The notes under the pieces were generated by a model that searched no databases, had not been told where the DNA came from, and worked only from the letters and a program-made list of their open reading frames with translations. DNA of 64,000 nt from Pycnococcus provasolii (lineage: Eukaryota; Chlorophyta; Pseudoscourfieldiophyceae; Pseudoscourfieldiales; Pycnococcaceae): assembly GCA_938743325.2 (NCBI GenBank), contig OW568876.1, positions 124,001 through 188,000 on the forward strand. The letters are read 5' to 3'. Both the position numbers and the translations under genes were made by a program. Each line of letters begins with the position of its first letter. Within the stretch, counting starts at the first letter, position 1. This document shows positions 36,128 through 44,417 of this stretch, piece by piece.

Positions 36128-37210
36128 GGCTTGCGAGCGAGAGGAGAGCGACAAATGTCAACGGCAATCAGTGAAGTGTATCAATGAAGGAAGAGGTACT
36201 GGAGCTCGCGGGAACGGAAACCCCGAACATGTGCGTTTGAAAAAACCACCCAATCAATGGTCGCAGAGACCCAGAGAGAAGGGGCGTATGAGCTTGCATT
36301 CTAGCGTGTATCCCCTTAAGAGAGCCTAACTAGTCTACGATAGGGAGGTCTTGTACTTCGGTAAGAATATGGGACAGGCAGACAGGTGACCGGTCCACTC
36401 TGAAAAGGACATTGGGAGCACAACCACAAGGCACAAGCACTGTGTTGGAGTGGTAGAGTCGAGTGCGAGTGGTACATACAGTACTGTAGAGGTCGAGTGA
36501 CGAGTGGTCGTGCACGGAACGGGTTTCCTCTGTGGCCAGTCACCGGTGGCGGTGGGATCCCATCCCGAGAGCACCCGAGCCTCGGCCGAGGGATGCAGAG
36601 AGGGATGCTTGCAAGCGAGTGCCGAGTAGGTGTGCCGAGTAACTTAAAAAAAGGGGTCTCGTAAAGGTTTACGATAGTGCCGCATATAACCCGCTAATAA
36701 TGGTCGCTCCTCGTGAGTCCTCGTGAGAAAACGCAAGCATAAGGTAGCGCCTTCCTTCCCTAGGGTAGACTATCATAGGTAGACTAGTCAGGTCAAGGCC
36801 AAGTCACTCTACGGTAGAAGCCAACTTGCAATTATTACAGTACAGGAATGGGAGCGCCGAACTGCCGAAGCACTTAAGTGGTTGCAAGGAGTGCTACCGT
36901 GCTACCGTAACAAGTGTAGTCTCGCAAGATTGGTCGCGAAGAAAAGAGCCTGGCCTTGTTGCAAGAAAAGAGGAGAAAAAGCGGAACAGGGTTGAAGAAC
37001 GTTCAGTCCCATGCATGCTCGAGTGACTGGAGTGAGTGTCTGAGTGCGTGAAATCAGGTTAGGGTTGAAGAAACACTCCCTGTGCCTCGGGCCTTGGGAG
37101 CGGCCTCGGGGAAAGGGTTCCGCGGTTCCGTCGGGAAACGTCGTGCGTGTCAGCACAGGTTCACCTTAAGGTGTCAGCTATCGTAGGTTGAGTGGTGGTG
37201 TTAAGACTTC
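36128..37210. other. Divergent spacer of about 1.1 kb rich in CTATCGTA copies
   Basis: Lies between the Cys-rich gene (-) and IC97 (+). It contains three copies of CTATCGTA or its complement (about 36335, 36670, 37178) and one near copy (about 36772). There is also a TACAGTACTGTA palindrome (about 36478) and a ttagggttg piece near 37060. Short ORFs show no family resemblance, and no RNA gene is recognised. Confidence 0.45.
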
Positions 37211-39145
37211 ATGGGAAAGAAAGGCGGAGGAAAGGCGGCGAAGAAGGCGGCGGCGGCCGAAGCGGCGCGACTCGCTGCTGAGGCGGAGGCGGCGCGACTC
37301 GAGGAGGAGCGCCTCAAGCGCGAGGAGATCGAAAGAAAGGAGCGCGAGGAACAGGAGCGCATACGCGCGGAGCAGGAGGCTGAGCGCCTTCACATAGAGG
37401 GTGAGCGGTTGGACCAGGAACGCGAGGAACTCGCGGGATGGACGTCCACGTTCCAAGGGTCTCTCGCGACGAGCGAGCGAGCGAGACTTGAGCAGCTGGC
37501 GTGGGAGAGGTACCTGAAGTGCTCGCACCTGCCCAACCCGTCCAGCGAGGCGGAGCTCAGCGGATTTGTGAGTCGCGTGCTCGAGGCTGCAGACGTGGAC
37601 CTCGACTCGGTGCTGGCGGCATGCGAGGAGCACGAGGAGGTGGTCGAGGAGGCGTACCAGCAAATGCTCAACGCGATGCTCGCGGGAGATACAGCCAAGG
37701 TGGCGTTCCTGCTGGAGCAGCAGCGGCGGCTACGCGAGCTCACGCAGACGCGCCTCGACCGCGTGACTGCGCACATCCTGCAGCACAGCGACGAGTACGC
37801 CAACGACAAGGGCGAGTGCCAAGTGTCAAGCATCAGCGACAACGTGCGCTGTGCCATCTGGGTCAACTACACGAAGAACCCGCGAACCAAGGCTGTAGAG
37901 TTCCCCGAGCTCGACTTCTACATCGAGCTTCCGAAGAGCCTTGCGCTCGCGAGCGTGGCGCTGCGGCTCACGCACACCGAGTACGACGCCGTTGGCGAAG
38001 GACGTGAGGCTGACGAGTGGCGAGCCGTCGGCGGCGTGTTCAGCGTGGACCTGCTCTCGCTGCCTCCCGGGCCTAAGAAGGCGCGCGGGTGGACCGTGCG
38101 CCTGCTCACCGCGCTCGCGTTTGCGATCCAGCGCCTGCCGTACCCCATCCCCATCCCTGGCCAGGAGACGCCCGCGGACCCGCCGCCGATGGGCGTCACC
38201 TTCCCCCTGAGAAGGCCGCTCGCGCTCATGGACAAGGAGAACCCCAAAATTGGCTGGTGGGACGCCGAGAAGGGCGCGTGGAGCCAGAGCGGCATCACGG
38301 AGGTGCAGTACGACGAGGACACAAACATGATCAGCTTCTTCACGACGAAGCTGACGAGCCTGGCGCTCATCCAGTCAAGAACGCAGCTCTTCCCGTACCG
38401 AGGGTGGTTCCTGCGTCCCGTCATCAAGAGGTTCGACCCGGACTTCATGGCGGTGGAGCTCAGGCTGCTGTGCGGCTTACCGATGGGCGAGCTCGTCATT
38501 GAAATCCACGAGGATCACGTACTGCTGAAGGAGCCTCAGCTCGACGAGCTAAAGCACCTGCTTGACAAGCCGATTGAGAATCCGCGAGAGCTTCTGCGAT
38601 ACCTGTCCGAGCTTGGCATCTACCTGCTTCCCGAGGAAAGGGACGCGACATTCGCAGGCTGCGTGACAAAGGAGTTGGATGCCGAGGAGGCATTCTGCTT
38701 CGACTTGGGCCTGCTCAGCCTGAACTACCTGCTCGCCAGCTCGAAGTTCAACCAATACCCCGCGCCACGCAACGAGTGCCTTGCACGAGTGAGCGAGATC
38801 TTCGACTTTGGGCGAACAGCGCGTTCGGAGTGCGACAAGGTGTTCACGAAGGAGAAGACTGGCGCGGAAGATCGGCAGACGGTTCAGACGTACGTGAGGT
38901 ATGCCAAGGGTGGCCAGTTGCTGAAGAACACCCTAAACAGGCAGTACAAGGAGCGCAGGGACTCGTACGGCAAGAGACCCGACGAGGAGTGCCTTGTGAC
39001 ACAGGTGCACGCGAATCCCGTGATCTGCTTCAAGGGACAGACGAGACGCGAGGAGACGTTAGAGGAGGTGGAGACGACGAGCCCGCAGCTTGTGGCCAAG
39101 GTGCAGCACACGCTGCTGGCGCTTCGCGTCGCGAGCTTCGGTTAA
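37211..39145 (+). CDS. IC97/CASC1 (DNAI7) axonemal dynein-associated protein
   Basis: IC97 (FAP94 in Chlamydomonas, CASC1/DNAI7 in animals) is a component or assembly factor of inner-arm dynein I1/f in the axoneme. The 644-residue protein starts with a Lys/Ala-rich segment and a highly charged helix (EEERLKREEIERKEREEQERI). The CASC1 N-terminal domain follows (about 75-230: RYLKCSHLPNPSSEAEL, VSSISDNVRCAIWVNYTKNPRTKAVEF). Then come the middle beta-rich region with RPLALMDKENPKIGWWD and SFFTTKLTSLALIQSR, and the C-terminal domain with ELGIYLLPEERDA. It indicates that the organism can build a motile flagellum. It converges on the CCT gene with 28 nt between stops, the tightest pair in the window. 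Confidence 0.9.
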   Translation: MGKKGGGKAAKKAAAAEAARLAAEAEAARLEEERLKREEIERKEREEQERIRAEQEAERLHIEGERLDQEREELAGWTSTFQGSLATSERARLEQLAWERYLKCSHLPNPSSEAELSGFVSRVLEAADVDLDSVLAACEEHEEVVEEAYQQMLNAMLAGDTAKVAFLLEQQRRLRELTQTRLDRVTAHILQHSDEYANDKGECQVSSISDNVRCAIWVNYTKNPRTKAVEFPELDFYIELPKSLALASVALRLTHTEYDAVGEGREADEWRAVGGVFSVDLLSLPPGPKKARGWTVRLLTALAFAIQRLPYPIPIPGQETPADPPPMGVTFPLRRPLALMDKENPKIGWWDAEKGAWSQSGITEVQYDEDTNMISFFTTKLTSLALIQSRTQLFPYRGWFLRPVIKRFDPDFMAVELRLLCGLPMGELVIEIHEDHVLLKEPQLDELKHLLDKPIENPRELLRYLSELGIYLLPEERDATFAGCVTKELDAEEAFCFDLGLLSLNYLLASSKFNQYPAPRNECLARVSEIFDFGRTARSECDKVFTKEKTGAEDRQTVQTYVRYAKGGQLLKNTLNRQYKERRDSYGKRPDEECLVTQVHANPVICFKGQTRREETLEEVETTSPQLVAKVQHTLLALRVASFG

Positions 39146-39173
39146 AATGAAGATGTCACAAAAAGTCCGTTAC

Positions 39174-39575
39174 TTAGAATGGAAGGTTCGGCATTTCGTG
39201 CTGCACTTCGCCCTCCTCCTCCTCCTCTCCTCCAGGTGCGGCGACGGCGTGGTGGTTTGTTGCTGCGCCTTCTCCTGCGGTTGCCTCGGCGGTTGCGTTT
39301 GCGACGTCGGCAGCCTCCGCGGCAATGATCTCCCGCTTCGCGAAACGGCCTCGCACGCGCACACGAGAGTCCGCGAGGGTCTTTCGGCATGCGTACTTGA
39401 TGCCACGATTGTAGTTGCGCAAGTTTCGCTTCTCACGATACTTTAAGACTCGCTGCCACCGTTCCTCGTGTGTGTACGGTGTTGGCAGCTCAGACGAAGG
39501 GATGTCGCCTGTGCTCTGTATGCGGCGCAGTGATGTAGTAGTTTTCTTGTTTAGGTGGTTGCCCAGGTGGTTGCC

Positions 39576-39606
<31 letters not shown>

Positions 39607-40412
39607 GCGGCGGTGGTGGTGAATGTGGCGGAAGCGGCGGCGGCGTTGGGTGGTGATAAGAAGGCTAGGCTCGCAGCAGCAGCAGCAGCGTTGTTGAGGT
39701 CGACGAAGCTGACGGCGTTACGCATAATCCCCATGCCTGATAGAAACCTTGCTTCTTCCGAGGCTAGCATGTTGTTGAAGGTGTCAACAACGGGCGTTGC
39801 AGTTGCAGGTGCAGGTGCAGGTGCAGGAGTTGGTGTTGGTGTTGTGTTTTGCTTAGGTATTGCTGGGTGCGTCGGCGGCCAGAACCCTGAGAGGTGGTGC
39901 GAGGTGGGTGGTGTGTTGTACGGTGCAAATGCTGCCGCTGTGTGTTGTGTTGGAAACGCCGCCTGCTGCTGCTGCTGTTGGAATTGCTGCTGTGTCGGCA
40001 GCGCGCCGAAAAGTTCTGTGAAGAGATCGTGATCCAAATGTTTTGGGATACTATCTTTCTTGGGAGGTGCATTTGTTGCTGTTGCTGTTGCTGTTGCTGT
40101 TGTTGTTGTTGCCGTCGTCGTCGTCTGAGCGTGGTTTAGGATAGGGTACGACGCGAGATGTGAGGAGGGAAGAAGCCCACTCGCGGCCGCAAGTGAGGAG
40201 TGAACATGTTGTCCCTCAAGGTTTGAAGTTTGATTCAAGTTTGCGCCATGCGAGGAGCCACCACGGTGGTGTAAGGAGGCGGAGACATCCCCAGGAGGTT
40301 TTGGGAAGGACATGACCATGAATGGAGTGAGGGAGAGGAAAGATGTTAATGGACGCTGGAACAAAACGGATGTGGGATGTGGGATGTGGGAGAGATAATG
40401 CGACGGGTCCAC
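39174..40412 (-). CDS. CCT-domain transcriptional regulator
   Basis: The C-terminal part holds a full CCT motif (about residues 318-361): RWQRVLKYREKRNLRNYN, then IKYACRKTLADSR, then VRVRGRFAKRE. CCT domains bind CCAAT-type DNA together with NF-YB/NF-YC and act in photoperiod, clock and sugar responses. No B-box or receiver domain is present, so it belongs to the CMF (CCT-only) type. The rest is low complexity, with Gln, Asn, Thr, Ala and Pro-Ala runs coded by trinucleotide repeats. The acidic tail follows directly after the CCT. Met32 or Met34 are alternative starts. Confidence 0.88.
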
Positions 40413-41301
40413 GGGTGGAGTAATCCCTGGGGAGCGAGTGACTACTGACGCGCTCAGACGGCCTCTGAGGAAGACAAGGCGAACAGCAGCAGCCGTGAAC
40501 TCGTGAAGAGGCCAGCTATGTACTCGTGAGACAACAAGTGAGTGCTACAGCACACTCTCTGACAGATATTCCTCCCGTGGACAAATCTACATACTGTAAG
40601 GGTACTTGCGTATTATTACCACCCTGTTGTGTGCGCGTGTGCCCGTGTGCCCGTGTTTGTGGTGCGGTTGTGTTGTGGTGCCGGTGTGTTGTGTTGCCGG
40701 TGGATTGTGGTGCCTGCGTTGTGGGTTGCCGTTGTGGGTTGCCTGCGTTGTGGGTTGCCGTTGCCCGTTGTGGGTTGCCGTTGTGTTGTGGTGCCGGTGT
40801 GTTGTGGGTTGCCGGTGTGTTGTGGGTTGCCGTCGTGTTGCCTCTACCCGTACGGTAATATATTGGGTGGTATTTATGTGTACATACAGCGACTTCGAGC
40901 GAGTATTCGAGTAACTGTAACTGTCGCGCACGAATCGTCCCCACCTGGGGGGGAAGGAAGCAAACCTTGATGACCCTGGCATCGACTTGCACTTGCCATC
41001 ATCAAGTGGTATCAAGGAAAGGAGGACGGGATCGATATACAGTATGTAAGACGGGAACAGCTTTCGGCCGCAAGAACTGCTCAAGGGCTTAGCGCCCTGC
41101 TTGTGGAGGGCTTGCAGTGCTTGGTAGAACTACAAAAAGCTCGCCTCCCCTTGATGTCATGCGGTACACTGCTACTGCGCTTATCGACGTTTTTGGGTAT
41201 GTACTGTACCTTTTAGGCTTTTAGGAATTCGGGTTTCTGTGCGTAACTCGTGATGAAAATACAGTAATAACGCCACCTTAAATAAAGAGCAAGTTAAGTT
41301 A
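40413..41301. other. Spacer between the CCT and small secreted protein genes
   Basis: Holds the minisatellite described separately, and three TACAGTA/TACTGTA elements near 41037, 41205 and 41262. The region 41050-41180 is moderately GC-rich with no convincing ORF. No gene is recognised. Confidence 0.45.
40640..40855. repeat. GT-rich minisatellite
   Basis: Irregular tandem copies of ttgtgggttgccg and ttgtggtgccgg, units of about 12-13 nt, fill this stretch. ORFs crossing it are low-complexity artefacts. Confidence 0.8.
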
Positions 41302-41886
41302 CTAAGTTGATGGCGCAGCCTTCTCCTCCTCGTCGTGCGGTGGCGGCGGCTTCGCACCCGCAATGTGAGCCGTCAGAACCTTGATTTGACAGGTACTCAC
41401 GTAGTTCTTGCACTGGAAAATGAAGTACGCGACGTTCTGCTTGTACTTGTCGTTCAGCGACGCGCTGTCCACCTCGTAGTCGAGGTTCCCGACGAAGTAG
41501 TCGCTGCTTCGGAACACGCAGTGCTCGTCAAAGTCGTCGGGCGTTAGGTTCGGGTAAGCGCACCACGCCGTGTGCACGGTGTACGCGTCGTTGTTGACGC
41601 TTCGAAACGTCGCGCTGAACGACGCCATGTCCGCCCCCGGCTCACCCGGCTCTCCAACGGTGCACGCTCCCGGGCTCCAGTAGTGGTACACGCTTCCCTG
41701 CATCTCCTCGAACTTGCACGGCGCCTTCATGCCGTCTTGCACTTGCACAGCATCTTTGGAATCGTACGACACGACGGTGCCCGCACCTCGCAAAGAAGGG
41801 AGTTTCACGACGGGGAAGGCCGTGGCCAGGCCACCTAGCGCACAGCTAACGAAGATGGCGAGGAGAGCTTCATGTGAGAGCGCCAT
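41302..41886 (-). CDS. Small secreted protein, unrecognised
   Basis: A 194-residue protein with an N-terminal hydrophobic signal (MALSHEALLAIFVSCALGGLATAF). A mature part with six or seven cysteines follows (for example APCKFEEMQG, GACTVGEPG, HCVFRSSDYF, FQCKNYVSTCQIKV), ending in a Pro-rich, acidic tail. The form suggests a small disulfide-bonded beta-rich extracellular or vacuolar protein. No domain is recognised. It could be a tandem-type relative of the upstream Cys-rich protein in lifestyle, but there is no sequence similarity. Confidence 0.7.
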   Translation of the reverse strand: MALSHEALLAIFVSCALGGLATAFPVVKLPSLRGAGTVVSYDSKDAVQVQDGMKAPCKFEEMQGSVYHYWSPGACTVGEPGEPGADMASFSATFRSVNNDAYTVHTAWCAYPNLTPDDFDEHCVFRSSDYFVGNLDYEVDSASLNDKYKQNVAYFIFQCKNYVSTCQIKVLTAHIAGAKPPPPHDEEEKAAPST

Positions 41887-42743
41887 GTGTTAACGTGCAA
41901 GGTGCAAGGAGTGAGTATCTTGCTTTGCTAGTCTATCGTGGTAAGCTTGCTATCAGTTGAGATGAAAGCAGCTTGCTTGTGACGAGTTCGCAAGGGGAAC
42001 AGTCGACTGGGAGACACAAGACAAGGGGAGTGACACGTAATAATAAGAAGAAGAACGGGGCAGCAGATACCAACCTACGGGTAGTAGTAGGAGTGCGAAG
42101 ACCCGAAACCTTTTCCTCATGAGCCTCCCCACGTGCGTACCTTCTGGAAATTATTGGGGAAGGAACTCAGGAAGGGGAAAACAGGGAGGAAACCCCTAGG
42201 AGGAAACCCCGAACTACTTTTCTAAGACTTTTCTATGGGGACCCGACTACGATTCGGGTTTCCAAACCAAAAACAAGCATGCTAACCCTAATAACCTGTG
42301 AGAGAAAGAGCGACCAAGTTTCTTGATTTTCTTCTTCCCTTCTCAAGGCTTCTCCCAACTGGTCTTGTTCTCACGCCTTTCCTGTTCCCTTGTTCTCCCC
42401 CCCCCGCCCCCTGGGGGGACCAAACATACGGTAGGAGGCATCAGAATATCTCACACGCGTTCGTTCCTTGAGAAGGGAGGAAGGGGACCGTGAGAACGAA
42501 AACCAGGGTCCCCGGGGGGAGGGGGAGGCACTTGGAGGAGTCTCTCAGAGGCATGCTATCGTGTGAGGATATCGTTCACAAAATCACCGAAAATCAATCC
42601 TATCTCTAAGGATCTGGCTCTGGGCTGCTGCCTGGGGGTCCCTCCCTTGGGGGACCCCTCCCTTCCCCCCCCCCCCCCCCCCTCCCACAGCTCTGGTGAC
42701 GCCGACGCCTCCGCCTCGCCTCCATCCTCTGTGTTTTCTCACC
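41887..42743. promoter_or_regulatory. Divergent spacer including the psbO promoter
   Basis: About 860 nt between the small secreted gene (-) and psbO (+). It has a C homopolymer of about 18 at 42666-42683, GGGGAC/CCCC inverted pieces around 42405 and 42512, and a CTATCGTG near-copy at about 42558. No coding sequence is seen. A conventional TATA box is not obvious. Confidence 0.4.
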
Positions 42744-43137
42744 ATGCCCGCCATGATCAACGTCAAGTCTGCGCGCGCCTCTGTACGGTATGTTTGTGTT
42801 TCAAGTTTTTGTGTTTTTGGGATGGAGTTATGTGGTCGGTGGTGGGGGTGGGGGTAGTGGTGGGGGTGGTGGTTGGTCTGGTGTTGAGTGTGATTTTTTT
42901 GTAGTTTACTTTTGCAGAGGAGGAGGCTTGTGTTTGAGTTGGTGTACTCTAAATCTGTGATGCTTGAAAGAAGGAGGCTTCGATGCTGCGCTGTCGACAA
43001 GAAAAAAAAACTTGAAGTCGCCTTACTTTGCTTTTGAGAATAAGAAGCAAGCATGCGGCGGTGATGAGCAATCTCTTTTTTTTCTCCTTTTTTTGTTTTC
43101 GCACGGGTCATCAGGCTTGAGAACTACACACACGAAG

Positions 43138-43180
<43 letters not shown>

Positions 43181-44090
43181 CCAAAGAGGAAAACACATAG
43201 CTCACTCACAAAACCACATACCCCCCCCCCCCCCTTTCCTGTTCCTTTTCCTTTTCCTTCTCAACAGCCCCCGCCAGGTGGTGTGCCGCGCCAACATGAA
43301 CAAGGTGCAGCAGGTCGCGAAGGGTGCCGCCGCTGGTGCCGCCGCCGCCGCGCTCATCGCCGGATCGGCGAACGCGCTCACGTTCGACGAGCTCAACCGC
43401 CTCACGTACATGCAGGTGAAGGGTACCGGCATTGCCAACACGTGCTCGGTGATCGAGGGAGGTGACAACAAGATCAACCTCCCCGGCGGAAAGTACACGC
43501 TCGAGAACCTGTGCCTTGAGCCCACGTCCTTCACGGTGAAGGAGGAGAATGCAAACGGCACGGAGGAGTTCGTGAAGACGAAGCTCATGACGCGCCTCAC
43601 GTACACGCTCGACCAGATCTCGGGCGACTTCGACCTGTCCGGAACCTCCGTCACGTTCACGGAGAAGGATGGCATCGACTACGCCGCCACCACCGTGCAG
43701 ATGCCCGGAGGAGAGCGCGTGCCGTTCCTGTTCACCATCAAGGAGTTGGTGGCGAAGGGCGACACCAGCCAGTTCGGCGGAGACTTCACGGTGCCGTCGT
43801 ACCGTGGCTCGTCGTTCCTCGACCCCAAGGGACGAGGTGGCTCGACCGGATACGATAACGCCGTGGCCCTGCCGGCTGCCGCTGACGCGGATGAGCTCGC
43901 GAAGGAGAACACGAAGGACACGACCGCGCTGAAGGGATCGATCGTGTTCTCGGTGGCCAAGGCGAACAACTCCACGGGCGAGATTGCTGGAGTGTTCGAG
44001 TCCATCCAGCCCTCGGACACGGACCTCGGCTCCAAGGCGCCGAAGGATGTGAAGGTCACGGGCCTGTGGTACGGCCAGCTGAAGAAGTAA
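42744..44090 (+). CDS. psbO: PsbO, oxygen-evolving enhancer protein 1 (two exons)
   Basis: PsbO stabilises the manganese cluster of photosystem II on the lumen side of the thylakoid. Exon 1 is 42744-42787 and exon 2 is 43268-44090. Joining them keeps one frame and gives 288 residues. The bipartite leader has a stroma-targeting part ([20 protein letters not shown]) and a lumen-targeting part ([18 protein letters not shown]) cut before LTFDELNRL. The mature protein shows the PsbO signatures [47 protein letters not shown], the [22 protein letters not shown] loop region and [20 protein letters not shown]. Two Cys for the conserved disulfide are present. Exon 2 begins at a GTG-containing stretch, so without the intron the gene would have no ATG leader. 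Confidence 0.97.
42788..43267 (+). other. psbO intron
   Basis: A phase-2 intron of 480 nt with donor ACG/GTATGT and acceptor CTCAACAG after a pyrimidine-rich stretch. It contains a CAA repeat (about 43139-43180) and a C homopolymer (about 43220-43233). It is the only clear coding intron in the window. Confidence 0.9.
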
Positions 44091-44417
44091 GTGGTCCCTT
44101 AAGGGAGTTCTTGCTGGGCCATAGCTTAAAGCTTGCTTCAATTTGTCGTCACATACATGCATGTCGTCGTGGAGTGGAACACAGACTACGGGGGTCGAAA
44201 AAAGATGAAAAAAAAGGGAGTAACTCATATGATGACCATGATGAATCAATCACCACAAGATGATTAGGGTTAGGGTTAGGGTTAGGGTTCGGGTTCGGGC
44301 TCGGGATTTGTTGTTCCAGCACACTCCCTTGGGCTTTCGTTTTCATGGTTTCATTCTCCTCTGGGCCGCGGCCAACACGCAAACACGCACGCACGCTCGC
44401 AGGGGCAGCGTTGAAAC
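44091..44417. other. Spacer between psbO and the sialidase-like gene
   Basis: About 330 nt, both genes on the plus strand. A TTAGGG run with derived ttcggg copies lies at 44263-44300, just upstream of the next gene. A TTAAGGG/CCCTTAA small inverted repeat (about 44096-44106) follows the psbO stop. No gene is seen. Confidence 0.5.
44263..44300. repeat. TTAGGG run with decayed copies
   Basis: Four TTAGGG units are followed by ttcggg and ctcggg variants, upstream of the sialidase-like gene. Confidence 0.9.

Noticed and set aside
40516-41084. Minus-strand ORFs rich in HNTPA and TTHRQP
   Set aside because: They are translations of the GT-rich minisatellite, not protein-coding signals.
43206-44249. 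A 347-residue minus-strand ORF over psbO
   Set aside because: It is antisense to PsbO; its length comes from the GC-rich codons of psbO.
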